Position numbers and translations under genes: made by a program. From Aggregatilineales bacterium (GTDB taxonomy: Bacteria; Chloroflexota; Anaerolineae; Aggregatilineales; Ch27): a stretch of 35,285 bases of DNA. The stretch lies in the NCBI GenBank assembly GCA_029976005.1, contig JARKOQ010000143.1:1-35285 (forward strand), in the 5' to 3' direction. Below are positions 8,696 through 16,667 of this stretch, piece after piece; positions within the stretch are counted from its first letter, which is position 1; each line of letters starts with the position of its first letter. The notes under the pieces were generated by a model, which was given only the letters and a program-made list of their open reading frames with translations, was not told where the DNA came from and ran no database searches.

Positions 8696-8836
8696 GAACC
8701 GCCAAGACGCCAGGAACGACAAGGAAAAGCGCGGAGAAAGGCAAAAATCGAAAATCTTGCGTCGCGATGGCGCGGAAGTCAAAGGGCTTCCTCGGTGAAG
8801 TCTTTCCTCTGCGTCCTCTGCGTTCTCCGCGGTGAG
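8696..8836. repeat. Inverted phrase repeat (snapback element)
   Basis: The left arm (8696-8729, phrases such as CCGCCAAGACGCC) is an imperfect inverted match of the right arm (8803-8836, phrases such as CCTCTGCGTCCTCTGCG). The arms are about 34 nt each with a spacer of about 73 nt. It fills the middle of the gene-free spacer between the lipoprotein and DUF4397 genes. Confidence 0.7.
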
Positions 8837-8900
8837 ATGCCTTTTCCGTTTGATGCGATTGCCCTGCCGGAGAAAAACGAGAAGACCCTCCACCCCGATC

Positions 8901-8936
8901 CAAACAATCAGGGCGCCAGATTGTCCTGACGCCCTG
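8901..8936 (-). terminator. Intrinsic terminator downstream of the DUF4397 gene
   Basis: CAGGGCGCCAG (8909-8919) pairs with CTGACGCCCTG (8926-8936) with one mismatch and a short loop. On the minus strand the stem is followed by ATTGTTTGG, a weak U-rich tract. Confidence 0.75.
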
Positions 8937-9002
8937 CCGCTTTGCCCAACGCTTAAGGGCTTTCTCTGGCCTCGACGCTGCCCCCGGCAGCGGGGCCTCG
9001 CA

Positions 9003-10352
9003 CTACGGTTCGTCGAAGGCCAGGACCGGGATGAAGTGCGAGTCGACCCCGGTCAGGGCGATCAGAGTCACCCGGTTCTCGCCCAGGGCCAGACCGGGCA
9101 GGGTCAGCAGCGGAGTATCGGCCTCGCCCGCCGGAGTCACAATCAGCGTGCGCGCCCCGGCCGTGATGTCCAGCGCGGCCGCGCCGTGCTCGCCGTCGGG
9201 ATACATCACCCCGCCCAGAAGCAGCGTGCCATCCTCCAGGCGCAGGTCGACCGGCCCGCTTTGCAGGGCGGCATTGACCAGCACCAGCCGCGTTTCGCCG
9301 GGCGCGATCGGTTCGGCCGGAGTCGCTACCGGCAGGATCGCCCCGCTGCCACGCGCCGCGTCGCCGTGGACAACCAGCGTCACCTGGCTCCCGGCCACGA
9401 TGGGCAGATCGACCACCTGGATCGGCGGATTGAGCACCCCTCCGCCCGACAGCAGCGCCGCCGTATCGTACAAGCCGGCGGGCAGGTCGATCCAGGCGCT
9501 CACCTTGCCAAATTCCAGGCCATGCACGCTGGCCGCCGCGCCGCCCAGGGTCACATCAACCGGCCCCAGGCCCAGGGCCAGATGAACCGCCCGCACCCTG
9601 GCCGACCCGACGCCAATCTCCGGCGACGCGCCGTTGGCGTGCATGTCCTGCACAGTCATCGTCTCCGGATCGGTCACCAGCAGGAAGGGCAGCGGGCTTT
9701 CCTGCAAGCCGCCCACCACCAAAAAATGGTAGACCCCCGCCGCGAAGTTCACGTTGGGCAGGTCGACCAGCACCCGCGCCCGGTCATCGAACGGCGTGAT
9801 CTGGATGGCGCGCGGCCCGGCCACGATGTCGATCGTATACGTGCCGTCGCTGGCCAGCAGCGCGTTCGGGTAGTTCACGGCGCTGATCAGCAGCGTGCCG
9901 TCGCCCAACTGGAAGTCGATGGGCAGCGATCCGGGCACGGCATTGAAGAGAGTGATCCTTGTTTCTCCCGGCGCGATCGGGTCGGTCTTCTGCACGATCG
10001 GCTGAATCTGAAGCGGCGCGCCCGCCGCGCCCCCGATCACGGCCAGCGTCACCCAGCGCCCGGCTTCCAGAGTGACCTCGGCCCGCAGACCCTGCCCCCC
10101 GGCCAGATCGGCCGCCGGAAGCACGGCCATCTGGTGCGTTCCGGCTGGAATCAAAAACCAGCCGGACATCGCCCCAAACGTGAATTCAGGCCAGCCATTC
10201 AGCAGTTGATCGTCAATCGTGACCGCTGCCCGATCGAGACCCGGCGCGAACAGTCCGACCCGGACGTAGACTTCGGCTTGATCTTGGGCGAAAAGTGGGG
10301 ATGCCGTAACCAGTAATCCAGCAACAACCAGCATACACAGCAATCTACGCAT
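9003..10352 (-). CDS. Secreted DUF4397 domain protein
   Basis: A 449-residue exported protein with a signal peptide (about 1-22, cleavage after LFAQ). The mature part is beta-rich and internally repetitive: units with a pattern like 'LVNAxxxSxPVDLxLxDGTLL...', a glycine-tyrosine turn, and an 'xxIxVxPxG' strand recur at least three times. This is characteristic of DUF4397, an immunoglobulin-like domain found in envelope proteins. No anchor is visible at the C-terminus. GGGAG lies shortly before the ATG. It appears to be a single-gene unit with its own terminator. Function is unknown; an extracellular or envelope structural role is an inference. Confidence 0.85.
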   Translation of the reverse strand: MRRLLCMLVVAGLLVTASPLFAQDQAEVYVRVGLFAPGLDRAAVTIDDQLLNGWPEFTFGAMSGWFLIPAGTHQMAVLPAADLAGGQGLRAEVTLEAGRWVTLAVIGGAAGAPLQIQPIVQKTDPIAPGETRITLFNAVPGSLPIDFQLGDGTLLISAVNYPNALLASDGTYTIDIVAGPRAIQITPFDDRARVLVDLPNVNFAAGVYHFLVVGGLQESPLPFLLVTDPETMTVQDMHANGASPEIGVGSARVRAVHLALGLGPVDVTLGGAAASVHGLEFGKVSAWIDLPAGLYDTAALLSGGGVLNPPIQVVDLPIVAGSQVTLVVHGDAARGSGAILPVATPAEPIAPGETRLVLVNAALQSGPVDLRLEDGTLLLGGVMYPDGEHGAAALDITAGARTLIVTPAGEADTPLLTLPGLALGENRVTLIALTGVDSHFIPVLAFDEP

Positions 10353-10398
10353 CGCGCTCCCGTTCTACCCCTACCCCGACCGGCGTGCCCCTGTGTTT

Positions 10399-10425
10399 TA
10401 ACCCAATCCTAACCCGACTTACAAT
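10399..10425. promoter_or_regulatory. Direct repeats TAACCC with 11-bp period next to a TACAAT box
   Basis: TAACCC occurs at 10399-10404 and 10410-10415, exactly 11 bp apart, and a plus-strand TACAAT follows at 10420-10425. Such one-turn repeats are typical binding sites for OmpR/PhoB-type regulators. The only candidate target is the minus-strand DUF4397 gene, whose own -10 box is not clear. Confidence 0.3.
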
Positions 10426-10487
10426 CAGTACAAATAGTACCATAAGGCTGATGAACGACGATCAGACCGTCTCTGCGGGCACAAGAA

Positions 10488-10574
10488 GGCGGCTTTTGGC
10501 TCCTGGCTTCCAGACGGCAGCGACTGGTTCCTGCTCTTGGCCAAAAAGCTAACAACCAATAGCTAATAGCCGCC
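10488..10574. repeat. Inverted phrase repeat (snapback element)
   Basis: The left arm (10488-10511, GGCGGCTTTTGGCTCCTGG type) is matched imperfectly by the complement of the right arm (10547-10574, AGCTAATAGCCGCC type). It lies in the gene-free spacer 10353-10627, just past the terminator of the ccm operon. Confidence 0.55.
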
Positions 10575-10578
10575 CTCC

Positions 10579-10608
10579 AAAAAATCGGCGCGGTTGTGCA
10601 CCGCGCCG
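10579..10608 (-). terminator. Intrinsic terminator of the ccm operon
   Basis: CGGCGCGG (10586-10593) and CCGCGCCG (10601-10608) form a perfect 8-bp stem with a 7-nt loop. On the minus strand it is followed by a run of six T. It sits 20 nt past the ccmD stop. Confidence 0.92.
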
Positions 10609-10627
10609 GTGTCGAGCCATGTTTGTC

Positions 10628-10840
10628 TTACTTCGCCTGGGCGGGTGTCCCCGGCGCGACCACGGTCTGCACCGGCCCGTCCTCGGCTTCCAGCTCAGCC
10701 AGCAGGGCCGCGTCGCGGCGCAGGCCGCGCAGGCGCACGATGAAGCTGACCAGCCAGCCGCCAAAGATCACGACCAGCGCCGCCAGTCCCAGAACGAGAT
10801 AGGCCACATTGTCGGGAATGCCCGCTTCTTGGAGGAGCAT
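10628..10840 (-). CDS. ccmD: CcmD-like small membrane protein
   Basis: A 70-residue protein with one transmembrane helix (about 13-33, YLVLGLAALVVIFGGW) followed by a basic RLRGLRR stretch and a short charged tail. This size, topology and position directly after ccmC match CcmD, which helps release haem-loaded CcmE from the CcmABC complex. CcmD is poorly conserved in sequence, so the call depends mainly on context. AAAGGA lies 9 nt before the ATG, and the gene is 30 nt downstream of ccmC. It is the last gene of the operon. Confidence 0.78.
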   Translation of the reverse strand: MLLQEAGIPDNVAYLVLGLAALVVIFGGWLVSFIVRLRGLRRDAALLAELEAEDGPVQTVVAPGTPAQAK

Positions 10841-10870
10841 GTCTGAAAGTCCTTTGTGTCTAAAGCCCGG

Positions 10871-11590
10871 TCAGCGAGCCATCAGCTTCATCTTCAGGGC
10901 CTGCACCCGGCGCGAGAAACTCTCCATGCGCAGGCGGTGCCAGATCAGGGTGATCGTCAGCACCACGAAAGTAACAATGTTAAATACCAGCGTGACCCGC
11001 ATGGCGGGACTCTCCAATCCGAAGCTGCCCTGCGCGTTCTGCGGGCTGGGGCCGACCACCACCGGGTGGATCGTGTCCGGCCGGACGCGGGTGATCACCG
11101 TGGTGAAGATCACGCTGGAGAAGGCCACGATCCCGTACACGGCCGCGAAGCGCGCCCGGCGGCCCGGCTCGTCGATCCCGTTGCGCAGCATCAGGTAGGC
11201 GGCATAGGCCAGCCACATGATCGCCGCCGAGGTCAGGCGCGGGTCCCACGTCCACCACGTGTTCCAGATCGGCCGCGCCCAGATCGCGCCGCTGACGATC
11301 GTGAACCCGCTGAAAACCAGCCCGACCTCGATCGAGGCCAGGGCCAGGGCATCCCACCCTTCACCGCGCCAGACCAGATAGGCCACGCTGGCGATCGCGC
11401 CGATGAAAAACGCCAGCGCGCCCCCCATGAAGGTCCCCAGGTGCAGGTAAAAAAGGCGCTGCACGTCGCCCTGCCGGTCGGTCGGGGCGTAAAAGAGCGC
11501 CATCCCCACGGCCATGACGAACATCAGCACGGCCACAACCGTCAGCACGGTCAGCACGCGGTTGGGAGCGGAGTCCAGGGTACGGTTCAT
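10871..11590 (-). CDS. ccmC: Haem exporter protein CcmC
   Basis: A 239-residue integral membrane protein with six predicted helices that presents haem to CcmE on the outer face of the membrane. The tryptophan-rich WxWDPRLTS segment (about 111-121) is the family hallmark, and H50 (FYLHLG) and H175 (TIHP) occupy the positions of the two haem-ligand histidines. A TTG 15 nt upstream is in frame, but the ATG at 11590 is preferred because GGAGAGGA lies 5 nt before it. The gene follows ccmB closely. Function is secure from family knowledge. Confidence 0.93.
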   Translation of the reverse strand: MNRTLDSAPNRVLTVLTVVAVLMFVMAVGMALFYAPTDRQGDVQRLFYLHLGTFMGGALAFFIGAIASVAYLVWRGEGWDALALASIEVGLVFSGFTIVSGAIWARPIWNTWWTWDPRLTSAAIMWLAYAAYLMLRNGIDEPGRRARFAAVYGIVAFSSVIFTTVITRVRPDTIHPVVVGPSPQNAQGSFGLESPAMRVTLVFNIVTFVVLTITLIWHRLRMESFSRRVQALKMKLMAR

Positions 11591-11605
11591 AACAGTCCTC
11601 TCCAA

Positions 11606-12334
11606 TCATTCTTCCACAACAAATTCGAACAGAATGTAAGACAGCGCCAGCAGAATCACGTCCGCCACCAGCAGCATCTGCGGCCAGGCGATCCAGTCCG
11701 CCTGGGCCACCCCATTGAGAATCGCCGTGCTGGCCTTGACCGAGGTCAGGATGATCGGCAGCGTCACCGGCAGAAGCAGAATCGGTAGCATCGTCTCCCG
11801 CGCGCGGGTGTGAACGGTCATGCTGGACAGCAGCGTTCCGACCGCGGCGAAGCCTACCGTGCCCAGCAGGATCACGGCCAGCAGCCAGGGCACGAGCAGC
11901 GAGATGTTGAACAGGATCGTCACCAGCACAATCAGCAGCCCGGCCACGATCAGCATGTAGACCAGGTTGGAAAGCATCTTGCCGAAGAAGAGCGCCCCCC
12001 GGTCGATCGGAGCCAGCAACAGCGCGTCCAGGTTGCCCCGATCCTTCTCCGCCGCCAGACTGCGATTGAGGCCCAGCATCCCGGCGAAGATCACCGTCAC
12101 CCAGAAGACCCCGGCGATCGAGGTCTCGCGCGCCTCGCGATCCAGCTCCAGTGCGAAGCTGAAGATCAGAACAGCCAGCACGGCATAGAGCAGCATGGCG
12201 TTGATCAGCTCGCGGCCGCGCAGTTCGGCCCGCAGGTCCTTGGCCGTCAGGGCCAGGGTCGCCTGCCAGAAGCCGGTCTTGCGCCGGGGTTGAGCCGCGG
12301 CCGGAACGGGAGTCGAACGGATCGAATCGCTCAT
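11606..12334 (-). CDS. ccmB: Haem exporter permease CcmB
   Basis: A 242-residue membrane protein with six hydrophobic helices after a soluble N-terminus of about 45 residues. The segment SLAAEKDRGNLDALLLAPIDRGALFFGK is the coupling motif of CcmB-type ABC permeases, and the C-terminal half shows the typical LPILLLPVTLPII stretch. It works with the CcmA ATPase and CcmC in loading haem onto CcmE. It starts 7 nt after the ccmA stop and ends 15 nt before the ccmC start, so the genes are cotranscribed and probably translationally coupled. Confidence 0.94.
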   Translation of the reverse strand: MSDSIRSTPVPAAAQPRRKTGFWQATLALTAKDLRAELRGRELINAMLLYAVLAVLIFSFALELDREARETSIAGVFWVTVIFAGMLGLNRSLAAEKDRGNLDALLLAPIDRGALFFGKMLSNLVYMLIVAGLLIVLVTILFNISLLVPWLLAVILLGTVGFAAVGTLLSSMTVHTRARETMLPILLLPVTLPIILTSVKASTAILNGVAQADWIAWPQMLLVADVILLALSYILFEFVVEE

Positions 12335-12341
12335 GGCCGCC

Positions 12342-13058
12342 TCACCGCGTGGATGCCGCGCCGGTCACGTCGGCGTACAGGGCCGCGAACGACTCCGGCG
12401 CGATCTCCCTTGAGCATCCGTGGTAGCCCACCCGGCCCCGGCTGAGGATCGCCACGTGCGAGCTGAGTCCCAGGGCGCGGCCCAGGTCGTGGCTGGTCAT
12501 CACGATAGTATGCCCGTCGCGGGCGATGTCGCCCAGCAGGGCATCCAGCATGGCCGCCGCTTCCTGATCCAGCCCGGTGTACGGCTCGTCGAAGAGCAGC
12601 ACGTGCGGCTGGTGCAGGATCGCCCTGGCGATCGCCAGGCGCTGCTGCATCCCGCGCGAGAACGTGCGCACCAGGTCGTTGGCCCGCCCGGCCAACCCCA
12701 CCCGCTCCAGGGCCGCCGCGATGCGCGCCTCGCGCTCGCCCGGCGTCAGGCTGTACAACTTTGCATAGAAGCGCAGGTTCTCCGCCGCGGTCAGTTCGTC
12801 GTACAGCAGCGGCAGGTGGGCCACCACGCCCAACTGAGCGCGGACCGCGTCCGCCTCCTGGGGCAGGTTCCAACCGCCGATCGTCACCCGGCCGGCCGTC
12901 GGTTTGCTCAGACCGGCCAGGATGCGCATCAGGGTCGTCTTGCCGGAGCCATTCGGCCCCAGCAGGGCCAGGAAGCTACCCCGCGCCACATGCAGATCGA
13001 GGCCACGCAGCACCGGCAGGAAGCCGAACGCCTTGACCAGACCGGCCACCTCGATCAC
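12342..13058 (-). CDS. ccmA: Haem exporter ATP-binding protein CcmA
   Basis: A 238-residue ABC ATPase with Walker A (GPNGSGKTTL, about 35-44), signature FSRGMQQRLAIARA and Walker B LLFDEPYTGLD. The substitution of the usual SGGQ by SRGMQQR is typical of CcmA. It hydrolyses ATP to release holo-CcmE from CcmC. Its start overlaps the stop of the preceding cytochrome gene by 4 nt, indicating coupled translation, and ccmB follows after 7 nt. Confidence 0.94.
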   Translation of the reverse strand: MIEVAGLVKAFGFLPVLRGLDLHVARGSFLALLGPNGSGKTTLMRILAGLSKPTAGRVTIGGWNLPQEADAVRAQLGVVAHLPLLYDELTAAENLRFYAKLYSLTPGEREARIAAALERVGLAGRANDLVRTFSRGMQQRLAIARAILHQPHVLLFDEPYTGLDQEAAAMLDALLGDIARDGHTIVMTSHDLGRALGLSSHVAILSRGRVGYHGCSREIAPESFAALYADVTGAASTR

Positions 13059-15004
13059 GCGCCCTCCCCGTGCTGATCGTCCTGCTCGCGCATCAGTTCG
13101 GCCAGCTCGGCCTTGAGCGCGGCGCGGGTGCGCTGGTAGTAGTCGTGGTTGAGCATGCCCTGGTCGTGCTGATCGTCCAGCTCGGCGATCCGCTCCAACA
13201 GGTCATCGATCTGGCGGCGAGTCTTCGCGCCGGGGTCCTGGCGCAGCAGGAACATGAACCCGCCCACCCCCAGCAGAACCAGCCCGGCCACGATCAGGAT
13301 GATCACCACCGGCGACAGGCCGCCTTCCTGGGCGGTAGCTCCGGCCTGGGGCGCGGTCTGCACCTCGCCCGACAGGGTGAAGCTCAACACATCCCCGGCC
13401 GGCTGGTCGATCTGGGCCACGTAGGTATCGAAGACCTGCCCGCCCATGTCCACCGGCTCGGCCGTGCCCTCAAAAATCCCCGGATCGACCGTGACCTTGC
13501 CGGTCTCGATCAGCAGGTGGAACGGCCCCCGGTAGGGGTAGTTGAACACCTGCTCGATGATCGCCCCGTCCGAGTAGGGGATAAAGTAGCTCATGAAGAT
13601 GTCTTCCGAGCCAGGCCGCAGCGGTTGGGTGTCGATCACGGCCGTTCCGTCTTCGCTCACAACGAAACGCCGGTCCTGCATCCCCGGCTCGAAGCCCACC
13701 CCGCCCGCGCCGGGCGGCAGCGGGAAGCTCAACGCGACCCGTTGATTCTCGTTCAGGCGCTCGTCGGTCAGGAACAGCCGGTCGGAGCTGTTGGTAATGC
13801 TGATCACCTGCACGACTTCCATGCCCAGATCGCCAAAGGTCACGCGCATCAGCCCCGCATCAACCGTCACCACCGACGCATCGTTGGTGATGTCGAAAAT
13901 CTCAATCCCGGCGTCGATGCTCGGCACGGCCGGATCGGCCAGGGTATAAACCGTGCTGCTGAAAAAGACGCCCTGGTATTGCAGCGAGAGCAGGTAGGCC
14001 CGGTCCGGGAGGTGCGGCACCTGGCCGAACGTGAACGTGCCGTCCGCGTTGATTGTAGCCTCCAGCGTGCTCTCGACGTAATCCGGCGGGTCGAACATAT
14101 GCAGCGTCACGACCAGATCGGCCGGGATCGCGCCGCCGGCCGTCCCGTTGGTCACCACGCCCCGCACGCTGATCGTCTCCGGCTCGGCTATCGTCTCCGT
14201 CGCTTCCAGCGCGGCTGCGGCGGCCGGAGTCGCGGCCGCCACCCCGGCCACTTCGGTAGAGTCCGGCACGGTGATCTCCGCTGCGACCACCGGGCTGTCG
14301 AACCCGGCCCGATGCGGCACGGCCAGCGTCCGCACGTAGGCCGCCACCGCCTGAATCTCCGATTCGCCCAGTTCCCCGGCGAAGGCCGGCATCCCCGGCA
14401 TGATCCCCTGGCTGATGGCCGCGCTCAGGGCGGCATTGCTGGTTTCGGCCCAGGCGCTCAGGCTGCTCAGGTCGGGCATGATCGCCGGAGCGTCCGGCCC
14501 ATCCCCGCGCCCCTGTGCCCCGTGGCAGGCCACGCAGTTCGCCTCGTACAACGCCTGGCCCAGGGCCAGCCGGTCGGCGCTGACACCGCCGCCGTATACG
14601 TAGGCGACTGCATCCCAGCGCTCCTGCTCGGTGTAGCTGGCGAAGGGCGGCATCCCGGCCAGGACGTTGCCTTCGGTCACGGCGCGCAGGTATTCCGCCG
14701 GAGTGCGATCCAGCGTCGTGGCCGGATCGGTGAAGTCCGGCGGGGCGTTGGACAGGCGGCCGTCGCGCACCATCTCGCCATCCCCCTGCCCGGCCGCGCC
14801 GTGGCACATCGCGCAGTGCTCGGCGTAGAAGGCCGCGCCGCGCCCCATATCCGGCACGGCGGCCAGGGCCGCGGCGACCGTCGGCGCGACCGTCGGCAGC
14901 GCGATCTCCCGCGCGATCTCCGGCTCGCTGGACAGGCCGCCACACGCGCTGAGCAGCAGCCCCAGCGCGATACTCCAGATCAGACTCGTTTTGACTTTGG
15001 TCAT
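13055..15004 (-). CDS. Di-haem cytochrome c lipoprotein with a CcmI-like cytoplasmic tail
   Basis: A 649-residue mosaic protein. It begins with a lipoprotein signal (LLLSAC, C21). Two cytochrome c domains follow, with C64-AMC-H68 and C157-VAC-H161. Next come beta-rich domains that resemble carboxypeptidase-like or Ig-like folds (about 270-540), one transmembrane helix (about 562-585), and a cytoplasmic helical hairpin rich in charged residues. The tail phrase GMLNHDYYQRTRAALKAEL resembles the start of CcmI-type proteins. It lies inside the ccm operon, 12 nt after the CcmI-like gene and overlapping ccmA by 4 nt. It may be both a product of the pathway and a partner of it. The dual role is an inference. 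Confidence 0.82.
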   Translation of the reverse strand: MTKVKTSLIWSIALGLLLSACGGLSSEPEIAREIALPTVAPTVAAALAAVPDMGRGAAFYAEHCAMCHGAAGQGDGEMVRDGRLSNAPPDFTDPATTLDRTPAEYLRAVTEGNVLAGMPPFASYTEQERWDAVAYVYGGGVSADRLALGQALYEANCVACHGAQGRGDGPDAPAIMPDLSSLSAWAETSNAALSAAISQGIMPGMPAFAGELGESEIQAVAAYVRTLAVPHRAGFDSPVVAAEITVPDSTEVAGVAAATPAAAAALEATETIAEPETISVRGVVTNGTAGGAIPADLVVTLHMFDPPDYVESTLEATINADGTFTFGQVPHLPDRAYLLSLQYQGVFFSSTVYTLADPAVPSIDAGIEIFDITNDASVVTVDAGLMRVTFGDLGMEVVQVISITNSSDRLFLTDERLNENQRVALSFPLPPGAGGVGFEPGMQDRRFVVSEDGTAVIDTQPLRPGSEDIFMSYFIPYSDGAIIEQVFNYPYRGPFHLLIETGKVTVDPGIFEGTAEPVDMGGQVFDTYVAQIDQPAGDVLSFTLSGEVQTAPQAGATAQEGGLSPVVIILIVAGLVLLGVGGFMFLLRQDPGAKTRRQIDDLLERIAELDDQHDQGMLNHDYYQRTRAALKAELAELMREQDDQHGEGA

Positions 15005-15016
15005 AGGTGGGATAGG

Positions 15017-15442
15017 TTACGCGGACTGCCGCCCGGAATGCCGCCGCTCAGCGATAGCGGCCTCGATTTGCGCATCAACCGACTCGGCGTCTCCCTGGGA
15101 AGACGGCCCACTGCCTTCCGGCGGCTGGGGGATGATCGACGCGCCGGAGGGCCGCGCGGCCTGCTGGGCGACGTCGAGCGCCTTCAGGGTATTCACCCCG
15201 CGCCGCACCCAGACCTCGCGCTGGGCGTGGTAGTCCTCCTCAGTCAGTTTGCCGGTCTCATAGTCGAAGTCCAGGTCGCGCAGGGCAGCGTAAATCGCCT
15301 CCCGCTGCTCGACCAGGGAATCCAGCGCCGGACTGCCCGCCTGAGCCTCGTCCCGCCGGCCCATGCCGATGAACGGCCACAGCACGACCAGCAGGCTCAA
15401 AGCCGCGATCAACAATCCCAGAACCACCGATTGAGATTCCAT
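15017..15442 (-). CDS. CcmI-like cytochrome c biogenesis protein, short form
   Basis: A 141-residue protein with an N-terminal transmembrane helix (about 6-25) followed by a helical stretch with the pattern REAIYAALRDLDFDYETGKL and DYHAQRE. This matches the first part of CcmI, the apocytochrome chaperone subunit of the haem ligation complex. The usual second membrane helix and TPR domain are absent, and the protein ends in a low-complexity proline/serine-rich tail. Position between ccmG and the operon cytochrome supports the assignment. It may be a minimal CcmI, with the missing function supplied elsewhere. Confidence 0.7.
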   Translation of the reverse strand: MESQSVVLGLLIAALSLLVVLWPFIGMGRRDEAQAGSPALDSLVEQREAIYAALRDLDFDYETGKLTEEDYHAQREVWVRRGVNTLKALDVAQQAARPSGASIIPQPPEGSGPSSQGDAESVDAQIEAAIAERRHSGRQSA

Positions 15443-15478
15443 GCAAGTCCGTTCTTTCCCGAATCAGGCCGGCGGCCG

Positions 15479-16108
15479 TTACTCGGCCAACGCCCGGTCG
15501 ATGATGCTCGCCAGATCGCGCGCCGTCACCCCGGCATAGATGAACTGGAAGACGTTCCCGTCCTTACCCACAACGAACGTCTCCGGCACGCCCTGGATAC
15601 GATAGGCGTCTGAAATGCGCGTCCCCAGGTCGGGGCCGTTGGGATAGGTGATCCCGAACTCGCGGATGTAGCCCAGCGCGTCCTCGGTGTTGTCCACGTA
15701 ATCCACGCCGAGCAGCACCACGTCGCCGCGATCCTGGTAGGCTTCCCAGACCCGCTGGAGGGCCGGAGCCTCGGAACGGCACGGGCCGCACCAGCTCGCC
15801 CAGAAGTTGACCACGATCACCTTACCCCGGTGCTCGCTGAGCGTGAACGCATCGCCAAACAGGTAGGCGTCCGCGTCCATGTTCTCAAAAACGTGCAGGG
15901 TGAAATCCGGGGCCGGGCCGCTGTTGGGCTGGGATCGGTTGGCCTCGATCAACTGGAGGCCCAGCACGATCAGCAGGCCAAACACACCCAGGAAAATCAC
16001 CACCGACAGCGGCGTCACGCGCCGCCGGGGGATGTCCTGCTCGACGAAGGGCTGCGTCTGAGGATCGAACGGGCCGGTCTGGGTCTCGCTGGTCTGCATC
16101 TCGCTCAT
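15479..16108 (-). CDS. ccmG: Thioredoxin-like CcmG/ResA (TlpA family)
   Basis: A 209-residue membrane-anchored thiol-disulfide oxidoreductase. A cytoplasmic N-terminus of about 32 residues precedes a transmembrane helix (33-53) and an extracytoplasmic thioredoxin fold. The active site is WC107GPC110, and the downstream GVPETFVVG segment contains the cis-proline region. It keeps apocytochrome CxxCH cysteines reduced for haem attachment. The start overlaps the ccmH stop by 4 nt (ATGA arrangement). CcmG and ResA cannot be separated by sequence alone; the ccm context favours CcmG. Confidence 0.92.
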   Translation of the reverse strand: MSEMQTSETQTGPFDPQTQPFVEQDIPRRRVTPLSVVIFLGVFGLLIVLGLQLIEANRSQPNSGPAPDFTLHVFENMDADAYLFGDAFTLSEHRGKVIVVNFWASWCGPCRSEAPALQRVWEAYQDRGDVVLLGVDYVDNTEDALGYIREFGITYPNGPDLGTRISDAYRIQGVPETFVVGKDGNVFQFIYAGVTARDLASIIDRALAE

Positions 16109-16659
16109 TTGGACGACCTCAATTCGCGCTCCAGGCGCGCCCGGTAATCGTCATCCAGGGTCGCCTCCTCCTCGGATTCTCCGGCGGGCCGGACGGCCGA
16201 TCCGCGCTGGCCGCGCCAGCGGATGAAGATCACGCCGACTGCCACCACCCCCAGCACCACGCCGGCAATGGGCACGCTCCACGACAGGAAGTTCAGGGTC
16301 GGGTTCTGCGGGGTGCCGATCACGCGCTCGCCAAACTGATCGACGAAGTAGGTGATCACCTCGTCTTCGCTGGCCCCGCCTTCCAACAGGGTGCGCACCT
16401 GGGCGCGCCAGCGAGCACAGGCCTGGGTGCCGCACACGTCCAGCGGGATGTTCTCGCACACCGGGCAGTACAACTTGCTGCTGATCGCGTTGACCTCGTC
16501 GGCGGTCACTTCCCGCACGGACGGGGGCGTCGTTTCGCCGCCGCCCTGGGCCAGCACCACACTCGCCCCCAGCAGCATGACCACCAGCCCCAGCGCCATC
16601 ACCCACCGCGCCGCCCTGCTTCCACTGATAACTGAAAACTGAGAACTGAGAACTCGCAT
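16105..16659 (-). CDS. ccmH: Cytochrome c haem lyase subunit CcmH (CcmH/CycL/NrfF family)
   Basis: A 184-residue protein with an N-terminal signal/anchor, the redox motif LYC65PVC68EN, two further cysteines (C76 and C81 in LDVCGTQAC) and a C-terminal transmembrane helix (about 128-148). The segment ITYFVDQFGERV is typical of the family. It reduces apocytochrome c and acts in the haem ligation complex with CcmF. The first 14 codons are made of a dispersed phrase repeat. A second ATG at codon 21 (16599) would give a shorter signal sequence, so the true start is uncertain. It begins 8 nt after the ccmF stop. Confidence 0.9.
   Translation of the reverse strand: MRVLSSQFSVISGSRAARWVMALGLVVMLLGASVVLAQGGGETTPPSVREVTADEVNAISSKLYCPVCENIPLDVCGTQACARWRAQVRTLLEGGASEDEVITYFVDQFGERVIGTPQNPTLNFLSWSVPIAGVVLGVVAVGVIFIRWRGQRGSAVRPAGESEEEATLDDDYRARLERELRSSK
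16625..16654. repeat. AACTGAGA-type phrase repeat overlapping the ccmH start
   Basis: On the plus strand the phrase AACTGARA is reiterated about three times (ACTGATAACTGAAAACTGAG and onward). The repeat encodes ccmH codons 2-12 (LSSQFSVIS) on the minus strand. No inverted partner arm is visible nearby. Confidence 0.65.
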
Positions 16660-16667
16660 TGTCTATC

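Noticed and set aside
8615-8893. N-terminal extension of the FG-GAP-like lipoprotein
   Set aside because: The extra codons are repeat sequence and would bury the lipoprotein signal peptide that starts at 8614.
13070-15613. Long plus-strand open frame (847 codons) opposite the operon cytochrome and the CcmI-like gene
   Set aside because: It is low in complexity (rich in Arg, His, Gln and Gly), has no domain, and lies opposite well-supported cytochrome c and CcmI-like genes. It is an artefact of GC-rich codon use.
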